This document shows positions 47,904 through 58,069 of a stretch of 64,000 nucleotides of DNA, piece after piece. The DNA is from Massospora cicadina (lineage: Eukaryota > Entomophthoromycota > Entomophthoromycetes > Entomophthorales > Entomophthoraceae): the NCBI GenBank assembly GCA_022478985.1, contig JAKSZP010005269.1:186001-250000 (forward strand), in the 5' to 3' direction. How positions within the stretch are numbered: the stretch's first letter is position 1; every line of letters begins with the position of its first letter. Below the pieces are notes generated by a model. The model saw only the letters and a list, made by a program, of their open reading frames with translations. It made no database searches and was not told the origin of the DNA. A program made the position numbers and the translations under genes.

Positions 47904-48737
47904 TGTTGGACATTATCTTTCTTGACTTAAGAAAAAGAATGTTGAAGGTATTAGGGCTCCCAAATCTGCTATTATGATTGGCCCATCTCCTGCCTGATCA
48001 TCAAAGAATAATGGGGATTTCAGTGATATGAGTACCCACAGTGAAAAGACCCTAGTGGATTCTTGGTGGAATCTCAACAACCAGAAAAATAAGATTTATC
48101 ATAAAAATCAGCTTGAAATGGTAAATATTAATAATAGAAATATTCCAACTCCTTGGTCAAATATGAGGAGTATAATATTGCATGGATTGGAACCTCTGCA
48201 AGGCAAGAAGATTTTACCCATCGATGATTGGGTGCGAGTTAACCAATCATTATGATCTGAGTCTAACAACCGCCAAGGTGCAAAGATTTTACTCAAAGAT
48301 GATAGGGTAACAATTAGCCAATCATTACCATCCAAGTCTGACCATTGCTGAGCTACCCAATCATTACCAGTTAAGTCTGACTACCACCTAGGTGAAAATA
48401 TTTTACTTTCTGGTGATTGGATACAATTCATCCAATCATTACTGCATGGGTCAGTATTGCCTCAAAAATTTTTATCCTCAATCTGATAGGCCAAAAACCT
48501 ATATTCCCTAATTTAGACAACTGAGCTTTGCATTCTTTTACCTTGAATATCAATGGTCTCAAAATTCAAACTAGTTTAAATAGGAAAAGCTAGTATTGAC
48601 AAAGGGGCCTTTCTTGGTTTTGCCGCGCTTTTAATAATAAAATATACAAAACCATAAAAAGTATTATTTTATACTTTTTATCAAAAAGTAAGTTTCTCAG
48701 TCTGAAAAATTTGTGGCCTCCTTTAGCGGATCCCACA
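47904..48737 (+). repeat. E3 left LTR
   Basis: Nearly identical to 50662-51501. Around 48205-48450 it has about three imperfect ~70-bp repeats, each carrying AAGATTTTAC and CCAATCATTA. Confidence 0.95.
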
Positions 48738-48740
48738 AAT

Positions 48741-48758
48741 TGGTGCTCACTACAGGGG
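48741..48758 (+). promoter_or_regulatory. E3 primer-binding site
   Basis: tggtgctcactacagggg lies three bases after the LTR end. It shares its first 8 bases with the E0 site and most of its length with E1 and E2. Confidence 0.65.
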
Positions 48759-48796
48759 TTGAGCCCCCTGCATACTTCAATAAGTATTAAAAAGAA

Positions 48797-50434
48797 ATGG
48801 AGACTGTCAACATGAGCAGTTCTCCTGACCTGCGATTAGTTGCTCTTGAGAAGCAACTAGCTAGCTCTTTCTCTTGTCTCAAAGAGCCAGAGCAACGGCC
48901 GTTCAAATTACCACTGAAGGACAGGTACACTCCGGGTGAAGGGAGTGTTGCCTCCTTCTTGTACGTTTATGAAGCTGTGATGGATGGCGCTACTGACAAA
49001 CAAAAAGTTCAGTACATCCTGCCCTGTTTAAGCCGCCAAGCTCAAGAGCTGATCGTCCCTCATCTGGATCCTCAGCTCACCTGGCCAGAGGTCAAGAGAG
49101 CCCTCTTGGCTGAATTCGGATCCCAGCAGAGCTTACATCAGGAAAAACAGGTTTTCATGTGCATGAGTTTTGGGAAAGGAGAGTCAGTGGCCTCTTTTGC
49201 GGAACAATTCTATATGGATGCCCAGATGTTGCTAACCTCAAAGATGTTAACTCTGGATGATGCTATAGCTGCCGTTTTGACTGGAGTGGCTACTTACCCA
49301 TCGCTCACCATGCACATCACCTCCATCAAATGCTATTTCCAGACTGTCCAAGACATAAAGGAAGCGTTAATAGATGTAACCAATTTCTACAAGCCTGAAG
49401 TTCCATGTGGAGCAGTATCTCACCCTCGTGTTTTAACCATTGAGGATGTTAAGTCTAAGCCTCGGGCCTTCGCTATTAAAGAAAAGGAGGAGCCCCTTCA
49501 GATAATGGGCCCTAAAAAGCAAAACCCCACAAAACTAGCTGCTTCAGTGCGACTTAAACTGGACATTCCTCAGTCATGCAAAACGGAGATCCCTATTGTG
49601 GTTTCCTCTTCAGCTCAGCTAGTAGGCGCGCGCCCTAAGGGCATATCCTCCAGAACTACTGGGGTTGAAAGAATGCCGGTTAAAGCCAAGCTAATCACCT
49701 CTCCTCTCATGGCTGTATCCCCCACTTCAATTACAAACTTGCCCATGGTTGAAAATACCCCTGAGGCTGACTCTAAGGGGGGTTACGATAACATTGGGTA
49801 CTACTTGCTGGGAGCTCCCACAGAAGTGGAGGTCCCTGATCACCTAAATGCTGGGGAAGTAGATGAAGCCACCATACCCAAGGATACTTACCTCCACCAA
49901 ATTCTAGGGGAGCCAATCATTATCAATACTGCCAGTGACGCAGATGAGGTGTTGTCTCACCCTATTCACCCTATCACACGTGGCCCTATCAGGCAGTCCA
50001 ATCAGGAACACCCCTCTTCCACTTTGTCTTATGTCACCTCCGGGCGCAACACTAAGAAATTGGTCAATTTAGTGGAGGCTAAGGAAGTTACTCCAAATTT
50101 TGCAGCAGATGAGGTGGTGACTAAGCTGGATAAACAACGAGTGGTTGACACGAAAATCATATCCCAAAACCCCTCAAAACTCTTAAGCAAGGCCAACTTC
50201 AAAGGAAAAGTCCAAGCTTTTAAAGTACAGCCTAAAAAAGAGAATTCTACCTTTAAGCCAGTGGAGGCAACTGTTCCTCATCCCAAGGCTCAAAAAAATC
50301 GCTCTTCAAAGGATGCTACCCCTCACAAACCTCAGTCTAAACCTCTGCACACTGAGGATAAAAAATTATATGCTGGAAAGTCTAGCCAAGAAAAAATAGT
50401 GACTAAAAAAGGTCAAGCTGCCAATGAGCACTGA
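48797..50434 (+). CDS. gag: E3 Gag polyprotein (545 aa), intact
   Basis: This is the only intact transposon ORF in the window. It starts at the first ATG after the primer-binding site (a second ATG lies five codons later). Residues ~30-210 look like a retrotransposon capsid: FLYVYEAVMDGATDKQKVQY, LTWPEVKRALLAEFG and ESVASFAEQFYMDAQMLL resemble the W..V..AL...F and F...F blocks of gypsy gag and align loosely with E1 and E2. The rest (~220-545) is polar and rich in Lys, Pro and Ser, with no CCHC zinc knuckle; its basic tail may bind RNA instead. It would assemble cytoplasmic particles. With no protease encoded, maturation would need a helper. A gag-only product could also poison related elements, which is my inference. 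Confidence 0.85.
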   Translation: METVNMSSSPDLRLVALEKQLASSFSCLKEPEQRPFKLPLKDRYTPGEGSVASFLYVYEAVMDGATDKQKVQYILPCLSRQAQELIVPHLDPQLTWPEVKRALLAEFGSQQSLHQEKQVFMCMSFGKGESVASFAEQFYMDAQMLLTSKMLTLDDAIAAVLTGVATYPSLTMHITSIKCYFQTVQDIKEALIDVTNFYKPEVPCGAVSHPRVLTIEDVKSKPRAFAIKEKEEPLQIMGPKKQNPTKLAASVRLKLDIPQSCKTEIPIVVSSSAQLVGARPKGISSRTTGVERMPVKAKLITSPLMAVSPTSITNLPMVENTPEADSKGGYDNIGYYLLGAPTEVEVPDHLNAGEVDEATIPKDTYLHQILGEPIIINTASDADEVLSHPIHPITRGPIRQSNQEHPSSTLSYVTSGRNTKKLVNLVEAKEVTPNFAADEVVTKLDKQRVVDTKIISQNPSKLLSKANFKGKVQAFKVQPKKENSTFKPVEATVPHPKAQKNRSSKDATPHKPQSKPLHTEDKKLYAGKSSQEKIVTKKGQAANEH

Positions 50435-50439
50435 GCTCC

Positions 50440-50661
50440 TCTACCCTCTTACCAAGTGTTGGATAGGGTTTCATATTACCATAATCACACAACTCCCCAA
50501 AGTGGCAAACTTGGATCAAACTGGGAGGGGCCATTTACCATCATATATAAGAGAGGAGATGGGTATACTATAAAGTCTTTGGCTACCAGAATTATCATAA
50601 TCCAAGTACATGGCCGCTTCCTTTGACCCTACACCCCTTCCAACATTCTTGAGGGGGGCAA
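50440..50661 (+). pseudogene. E3 integrase C-terminal remnant
   Basis: Just after the gag stop the sequence encodes GSNWEGPFTIIYKRGDGYTI, then SLATRIIIIQVHGRFL and PYTPSNILEGGN. These are the last residues of a gypsy integrase, as in E1 (INQVHAKFL). So the element arose by an internal deletion joining gag directly to the end of pol. Confidence 0.75.
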
Positions 50662-51501
50662 TGTCAGACATTCTCTTTCTCGACTTAAGAAAAAGAATGT
50701 TGAAGGTATTAGGGCTCCCAAATCTGCTATTATGATTGGCCCATCTCCTGCCTGATCATCAAAGAATAATGGGGATTTCAGTGATATGAGTACCCACAGT
50801 GAAAAGACCCTAGTGGATTCTTGGTGGAATCTCAACAACCAGAAAAATAAGATTTATCATAAAAATCAGCTTAAAATGGTAAATATTAATAATAGAAATA
50901 CTCCAACTCCTTGGTCAAATATGAGGAGTATAATATTGCATGAATTGGAACCTCTGCAAGGCAAGAAGATTTTACCCTTCAATGATTGGGTGCAAGTTAA
51001 CCAATCATTATGATCTGAGTCTAACAACCGCCAAGGTGCAAAGATTTTACTCAAAGATGATAGGGTAACAATTAGCCAATCATTACCATCCAAGTCTGAC
51101 CATTGCTGAGTTACCCAATCATTACCAGTCAAGTCTGACTACCACTGAGGTGAAAAGATTTTACTTGCTGGTGATTGGATACAATTCATCCAATCGTTAC
51201 TGCATGGGTCAGTATTGCCTCAAAAATTTTTATCCTCAATCTGATAGGCCAAAAACCTATATTCCCTAATTTAATCAACTGAGCTTTGCATTCTTTTACC
51301 TCAAATATTGATGGTCTCAAAATTTGAACTAGTTTAAATAGGAAAAGCTAGTATTGACAAAGGGGCCTTTCTTGGTTTTGCCGCGCTTTTAATAATAATA
51401 AAAATATAAAAAACCATAATAAGTATTATTTTATACTTTTATCAAAAAGTAAGTTTCTCAGTCTAAAAAATTATTTGTGGCCTCCTTTAGCGGATCCCAC
51501 A
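50662..51501 (+). repeat. E3 right LTR
   Basis: Partner of the left LTR, preceded by the polypurine tract and followed by GTAGA. Confidence 0.95.
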
Positions 51502-52507
51502 GTAGATGAGCGCTGGGTAACAGCTCTCCCACTTTGGATCAATTTCCAGTACCCACACTAACCTCAGCAGAACTGTTACTAGAAATCAGTGAAATCTGCG
51601 CCAAGATTGCCAAAATAAAATTGATCATAACCAATTTGAGTGGCAATCTGCCTGATGCTTAGATTTTAAATGGTCAAAAAGGTATGATGGCTGATCTATT
51701 GGCTAGAATGCCCAATGGTTGTGATTCAATTAAACTTACAATTGGAAAAATCTCTCCCCTCCCTAATCCATCAGGCATCACCCCCAATGGGCAGCTTCCT
51801 GCTGAAAAATCAGGCATTGTGCCTGATGCAATGCCATTGACCAAACGAATGGCTCAGCAACTGAGCACAGGCGGGTTGGGCATCCCAAACCTGTTCCCAA
51901 CCAAATGGGCCCACCCCTATGTGAGGTGGCCTTGGGGGATTCCCACCGCTCATTGGGCTAAACGCTATCATGCAACCATTGGAAACGTGGCCAAGCTTTG
52001 GTTTAAGTGTTTGAGGTCAAACTGACAGTGACTCAGCCCACCGCCAAATTTTGTGATGACAGTTCCCAAGGAACTAACCCGCCCATTCCTGAATAATTCT
52101 CCGGTTTGGTCAAATTTGAGGGACCTGATCCTGGCTTTGTTTTCCCCCAAATCAACTACTATTTAATCAGTTGCATCACACTGAGAAAATTGTTGGTTGA
52201 TTTTTCTTTCCTAAATTTCCATTAAAAAATTCTTCCTAAAAATTAGTTTTTACATGTTAAAAATTAAGCCGCCTTATCCACTGATGTTCTCTTACCCCTC
52301 AGAGTTAACAGCCATGTGCATCTGGTACTTTTTTTGTGCCTATATGAAGACCTGGCTCACTGGAAGATATTGGTGGAACTCCTTTCCAGTTCCATATTCA
52401 TCATATCAGCAGCAGTGCCTTGGGCATTCTGGTTTGCTGTTTGGATGTTCTGGCATCTGGGCTGGCAGGCCAGTATAATATTTACTTGCTGTCCGCCTGC
52501 CACCCTC

Positions 52508-54900
52508 CGCCTGATGGAAAGGGTGGAGGAGACCATTCCTTCCTGATCAATCTGACTTGGCCCACACTCAGGTAACACAATCAACGATCCAGGATGGTAC
52601 TTCTTTTGACAAGCCCACCCAATTATAGGTATGCTTAAGAAAGTCATAATTTCTTATTACCTGGATGGCCAACTGTGGGGGTCATGATGAGCTTGAAACA
52701 CTTTAGCTCTAAAAAGAGGAGGAACCCACACTCATGACTGAAAATGAATAAGACCCTCCGCCAAGTAATATAAAGAATACTTATGAGCTGGGAGGAACAT
52801 TTGTTTCAATAACTCCACTATTTTGGGACAGGTCATTTGGGATGCTAAAACCCAAAAAAATAAGAGACTCATAAGGAGCTAAATCCACCAATGAGACCAC
52901 GTGAGGTACAATGGATAAGATTTGATTGGTGGGAATCCTGGTGACCAAATCTGCTTCATCTGAGTCTGTGGGGCAATGAGTAGGGTTGCAACTGAGGAAA
53001 TCAGGGAGCATGTTTAACGCACCTTTCACAAACTCGTATAGAAAGTTGAAACTCCACAAATCCTGATAGGGCGAGCTTGCCTATATGCCAACTTCTGTGA
53101 TTTATGAAAATACAGAAGGGCTTGGTAATCCATACCTACTGTTAACTCATGCTGGGCACCTTGTAACGGAACAATAATGAGTCAAGGCCCATGCTACGGT
53201 TGCCAACTCCTTATTGTAGATGGCCCAAGGTTGTTCAGTTGAAAAGAACTTGCAGAAAAAATAAGTGACTGGATGTTCTAAACCATTGTGCTCCTGAAGC
53301 AGGACATCCCCAACTGCAACAGATGGGGCATCACATGCAATGACATAAGGTTTAGAGGGTATCAGCGTGTTTTAGGATGGGGTGATAATAACACCTCTTT
53401 AATTGACTCAAAATCCTGCTGTAAATTTGGTGTCCAACAAAATGGAACATTCTTTCCCGCGAGGGGATGAAGAGGCGTGGCTAACTGGGTAGGCTGGGGA
53501 AAATTTCTTCAGAAAAATGATAGTGCCCAAAAAGCTTCTCAATTGTTTTTTAGTTGATGGAGTTGGCCATTCGCAGATGGCGTCCAGCTTGTTGGGGGGA
53601 ATAGCATACCCATCTTTTAAGACAAGATTGCCCAAAAAAGGTAACCTCCTCCCCATAAAACTCGCATCTTGAAGGCTTAACAAACAGGCCCACCTTATGC
53701 AAGGCAGCCACTGCTGCTTCCAGGTCTTTTGCATGTTTTTTGAGAGTTGGGGAGTAGACCAAAATACCATCAATGTATGATAATACGCAAGTAAATTGGA
53801 GATCACCCAGCACACTATCAATCATTCTTTGGATTGTGACCAGTGCATTCTTCAACCTTAAGGGCATTAAACAAAATGAAAATACCTCTCTTTGTTCAGA
53901 TAGTGGTAAGCCATTCCTGACCTTCCATCACCCAAAGTTGATTAAAGGAATTAACAAGGTCAAGTTTAGAGAACACATGCAACTTTGCAATCACTTTACT
54001 GATAGTTTTCTCCAGTGGCAAAGGGTAGGGATCATGAACTGTGATTTTATTTAAGCGGCCATAATCCATGAAGGAGCGAATGGAACCATTTGCCTTCTTG
54101 GCAAAAACAATGGGAGAAGCAACTGGTGATGTCTCATTAAGCAACCACCCTTTCTTAAGCATGTCATCCAACGATGCATTGAGATCAGCCTCCTCCTTCA
54201 TTGTATGTGGGTACAAAAGGCATTTAATATTACCACCTGCACCATTGTTCTAAACCCTAAATCAAATTTAGTATGGGGGAGATGGTCCGCCTTCTTAGAA
54301 TCAAAGATACTTTGATATCCTATTAAAGCCTCAGGGAAATCTTATGGGAGGCCTTCAGGGGAACTAAGGGAAGTGAAGGAACTGCAGCCTTGAGTTTTTA
54401 GTAAGGGTATCCAAAAAAGGAAACTCGCCATCTATCTGTCATTGGCAAATGACAACATATTAGACTCCAGGTGAATTCTAAAATGCTGTTTATGCCACCA
54501 ACCCACCTCAAAATTACTGGAAACACCAATTTAAGCATTGCAGAGAACTGATCGCAAAAGCTAAACTGGTGAACGTAGAAAGGTACTGGGCGTCAGACTA
54601 GGTATGAGGGCTGGGAGGCTGAAGAAGTGACCTTCACCATAGGACCCAAGTCCAGGTCAAGCTCCAGCTGGTGGTCTAACTCTACACTCATAAAGATACC
54701 CGCTGCTCCAGTGTCCACCAAGGCCTTTAAGGATATGTGGTAAGCTCTGATACTAATCTTCATGGGCGATAAAAATAGGCGATGTTTTGTTTATTGGTAA
54801 ATTTGGTCATTTCTGCTGTAACTGAAGAGATAGCTAGTAAATCAGGGGGAAGGTTGGGCTCCTTTTAGGAGTAATGTTGGAAAAGTAGGGTTTAAGAACC
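52508..54900 (-). pseudogene. E4 pol, upstream part: protease, RT, RNase H, integrase zinc finger
   Basis: The protease near 54710 keeps ALVDTGAAGIFM. RT spans about 54220-53450: SPVASPIVFAKKANGSIRSF, NKITVHDPYPLPL, LHVFSKLDLVNSF, then VLSYIDGILVYSP, where the second Asp of YxDD is Gly. RNase H ends with YEFVKGALNMLPDFLSCNP near 53010. The start of integrase (KKYHPGSLIVLPECGPSQ near 52600) abuts the solo LTR. Frameshifts separate several of these blocks. Confidence 0.85.
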
Positions 54901-55379
54901 AGATTCTTCAGTCTGGGCTTTTACTGACTCATTAATAGATAAATCAGGATAATTCAACCTAGTGTGGGGATATTGGCTGACTCTGGAGACAGTACCAATA
55001 CTGGTTCAACGTTGAGAACAGAATCTAAGTCACCGTTGGGTAGCCTGATCATATAGTTTCCAACTTGAAGGCGGGGAGCATGGTGAAGTGAGGCATTGGT
55101 GGAGGTCACAGCCTTATCCATTTGTTCCACAGTCCCAATAGGGGTGGACCAAACATTGTGATGAGCAGAGGCAGAATCCAACGCCAATCTGAAAATTTCT
55201 TGGAGAATATTATTAGAGAACTCAAGCGAAGGAGTCTGTTCACAGAAGGTTGTGATTAAAGAGAACAAACTAAGGGGCTTCAGCCATAAAGGAAAGTAAT
55301 TAAATAAATGGTCTGAACGTGACACAGGGGGTTTCAAAGCTGCTGATACTGCTGCGACATGTAACAAACTGGGCTCCCA

Positions 55380-55740
55380 AGGCTTAGCCCGCCACCGGCC
55401 TTAACATCCACCCCCATATATGGCCATACTGACTCTGAATGGTACTGTAAAATGGACGGCCTTGCCAGGCATACTGGGCCAAGGTGCAGTGCACCGGCCT
55501 CTGTCACCATGGGCCCCTGGCTGAGGTGCATCCCTACGGCCTCTGTCACCTTGGGGTTACCCGGCTGAGGTGCAGTCAACCGGCCTCTATCACCTCAGGC
55601 CACTCTGGCTCCTTCCCCTCTCACCAGGGCAAGGCCACTCTCAAGAGGATCCTGGTGCGTCCACCCCCTTTCTCTCCTCCTCATCACACCACCATCCACA
55701 CCCCCAATCCCTGCTTTAAATAAATAAAATTAAATAAAAC
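55380..55740 (+). mobile_element. Probable LINE-type 3' end with A-rich tail inside E4 gag
   Basis: This GC-rich segment is unlike the gag around it and ends in taaataaataaaattaaat plus As. That tail is close to the 3' tail of the LINE at 3632. It could be a heavily 5'-truncated copy of that or a related non-LTR element. No clear target duplication was found. Confidence 0.45.
55478..55612. repeat. Three tandem ~44-bp units
   Basis: Each unit runs gctgaggtgca, then cggcctctgtcacc. Units start near 55480, 55522 and 55566. Confidence 0.7.
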
Positions 55741-56040
55741 ATATCCAGCAAATAGCGGCCTTTATTAGGTGGACTTGAAGTCAGAATAGAATTTCAATAC
55801 TGAGGTCCATCGGGGCTGGCCTCAGATTGAAATACTACCAAAAGAGGTTAAATGAATTGTCAGTCATGAGGGGTGCAAAAGCCTCTGGAATTGGCCCTGG
55901 CAACTCGGCAGAAAACGGGGGAATCCTCAGGATGGACAAACACTTAATTATTAAATTTAATTAATTATTCCGTTATTGACCTGAATAGGAAAATTCTACT
56001 CAGAATAACGGAATTGCAACTATCAATACACATGAATCTC

Positions 56041-56074
56041 TCCCCCTCGGGTTGGGACCATCTAGTACTAAAAA
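56041..56074 (+). mobile_element. Micro-retroposon 3 (34 nt) with 16-bp target duplication
   Basis: The body begins tccccctcgggttgggacc and ends ctagtactaaaaa. It is flanked by aatacacatgaatctc (56025-56040) and aatacacacgaatctc (56075-56090), 15 of 16 identical. The last 19 bases equal micro-retroposon 1. Confidence 0.8.
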
Positions 56075-56083
56075 AATACACAC

Positions 56084-56136
56084 GAATCTCATAAATCCCA
56101 CCTTATGAGATTCATGTAACAATCGTTGATTGTTAC
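56084..56136. other. Two adjacent perfect inverted repeats
   Basis: An 11-bp stem gaatctcataa/ttatgagattc with an 8-base loop (56084-56113) is followed two bases later by a 9-bp stem gtaacaatc/gattgttac with a 3-base loop (56116-56136). They lie in E4 gag sequence and overlap the micro-insertion target. Confidence 0.7.
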
Positions 56137-56578
56137 TTGACAAGTGAAGTAAAATCTCCCGCATGTGCAGTGGAATGCAGAAGCTCTCCACCCACTGATG
56201 GGCTTCCCCTTCTACTGCCTCCAAAAGAGCAACACCTTGTTGGGCATTGGATAGTGAAGTGGCATTATTCAGGGAAATGGCAGATTGCATCTGACCTTGG
56301 CAAGGGCGTTGAGGACTTTATTAGCAATATCTCAGGAGGGGACATTTGGATTCCCTTCTTGAGAATAAGTTGAGGCAAGAGTAGCAGCCCATGGGGCCCT
56401 GCTACCATGGAGAAATTTCTCCAAAGCATTTCAAACGCTGCTCTCAAGTATCGATGACTGACCAAACAAACAGCAGGGGATAAACTACCAACTGCATGTT
56501 CATTTGGTAAAGGGTAACCACTGCAGCGCCAACTAAAATAAAAAGGCAGAGATGGTGGGAAACAATGGTTGGTGATTA

Positions 56579-58069
56579 TGTCAGGGAAATGTCATAATAA
56601 GTTTAGACTGGCCAGCCAGTTGGGATGTAAAAGTACCCAAAAAGCAATCCAGAATGCCAGTGGCATTGACGCTCAAATGACATTGTATGTCATGGGAAGT
56701 TGGACAACAATTGCACATTGATGTGTGGCGAGCGTGAAAGAAAAACTGGCAATGAACCAAGCAGTTACAACTCCAGACCCCGTGGGCCTTTCTGCAGGGG
56801 ATTGCACTACTGGATTAGCTGCTTTGGAATATTCAATGGAAGGGGTTATCACCAGAATAGAGGCAAGGGGGTGGATCCTTGCATAAAGTTGAGATAAGTG
56901 AGGCCACAGGATTCTAATATCTGGTGGCGGATAGCTTCTAATATGGGATTAAAGTCCCAGAAAATTTTGCCCAATGGATCCAGTTGACTACAGAGGGAGC
57001 TATTGTGACCTTCAAAACGGGTATAGCCCATCCAATGTAAGGGCCGACGGGCCACCATGTTAGTGCCATTGGGAGCTCAGAAAGAAGAATATGAAGTAAA
57101 ATAAAAAATTTGGGTACTTGTGGAGAATTTTATTAAAAGTAAAAATAAGAAATGGACCAACAATTTACTCAGTGTGATGCAACTGATTAATAGTTTTTGA
57201 TTTGGGTCATCTAGTAAAAGCACAGGATCAGGGCTCTCAAATATCAACCTAACCTGGAAAATTGTTGAAGGAGGGGAAAAGTAATTCTAATCTGAACTGA
57301 CATTGAAGGAATCAGTGGCAGGCTGAGTCACTATTGGTTTGTCTGTGAATGCCTGACCCAAGGCTTTACTGCATCTACATCAGTTAGTGTGATGGCATCT
57401 GACCTGATGGGCAATGGGAATCCCCCAGGGCCACCCCACATAGGGGTGTCCCAACAGGTTGGAAATGGGTTCAGGATGGTCAACCTGCCCATGCCTGGTT
57501 GCTGGAGCGCTTGTTGGCCTAATGGATACCATTGATCACCAATTCCAATTTTTTAAAGGGGGGTTTTAAACTATTGATAACAGTCTCCAATGGAGATACA
57601 TGCCCATCAGGGACAAAGTCTGACAATTTTGAGAGGAGTTTAGAGTCAGCAACCATACTCACAATGGCTTGATGCTGTCAGCAATTTTGACCAAGAATTC
57701 ACTACTTGTTCCCTTCCAACTATGAGTTGCACACCCATCAGGCTTTATTACCATAGATTTTGTATATATTGACTTTAATTTTGAGGGTTTGGTGCCATTG
57801 GCTTTATAAAGTCCATCCAGCTCATGGGGATGATGGTTACAATGATCTCTGCACAGATTTCCTCAATATGGCAAACCAATTTGGTGAAATTAAGCATGGG
57901 AACTAGGAGAGGAATCTTCCAAGGGAGAGCTGTTACCCAGAGCTTGTCTACCACATTGGAGAGTTCACCCTATGTGACAAGAGGTACAGCCACCATCTTC
58001 AGACCCTTTTTATTAGGAAATAGGAAAACTGCCTGGTCCATGCAGAGGGGACGTTCCCCTGGACTTACA
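56579..58069 (-). repeat. E4 5' LTR (1491 bp)
   Basis: Partner of 45120-46610. It begins TGTCAGG and ends CTTACA on the plus strand. The right flank tttta pairs with gttta at 45115-45119. Confidence 0.88.

Larger units (their letters stand above)
47904..51501 (+). mobile_element. E3: young non-autonomous gypsy element with intact gag and deleted pol
   Basis: LTRs of 834 and 840 bp start TGT and end CCCACA. They are flanked by an exact duplication, GTAGA (47899-47903 and 51502-51506). The internal part holds a primer-binding site, one 545-codon gag ORF, about 200 bp of an integrase C-terminal remnant and a polypurine tract (gaggggggcaa). Protease, RT, RNase H and the integrase core are missing. 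I count roughly ten differences between the LTRs in their first ~360 bases, fewer than for any other pair here. It probably moved using enzymes from a related full-length element. Confidence 0.95.
47781..52502 (+). mobile_element. Solo LTR (1.1 kb, plus), interrupted by E3
   Basis: It starts TGTAAGTCCCGGGGAACGTC, matching the start of the E4 LTR (TGTAAGTTTAGGGGAACGTC on the minus strand), and stays similar for the first ~850 bp. The last ~250 bp differ from E4, so it is a related subfamily. It ends CTGCCA. A 5-bp duplication, CCCTC, flanks it (47776-47780 and 52503-52507). Without E3 it is 1119 bp. No internal region is attached, as expected after LTR-LTR recombination. Confidence 0.82.
54940..56330 (-). 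pseudogene. E4 gag, interrupted
   Basis: Two open pieces remain. One (56000-56290) reads GVALLEAVEGEAHQWVESF, like the block after the first capsid helices. The other (54954-55367) reads NILQEIFRLALDSASAHHNV. Between them sit a GC-rich tandem repeat with an A-rich tail and, inside the first piece, a 34-nt micro-insertion. I found no zinc knuckle. Confidence 0.55.
45120..58069 (-). mobile_element. E4: chromovirus-type Ty3/gypsy element carrying nested insertions
   Basis: LTRs of 1491 bp each bound the element. On the minus strand the order is gag, protease, RT, RNase H, integrase, chromodomain, then a purine tract (aaaaggaaagggtaa) against the 3' LTR. The C-terminal chromodomain is the mark of chromoviruses. 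Its integrase gene is split by a plus-oriented solo LTR, itself split by E3, so about 4.7 kb of the span is foreign. I see no clear primer-binding site after the 5' LTR. Stops and active-site losses show it is inactive. Confidence 0.88.
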
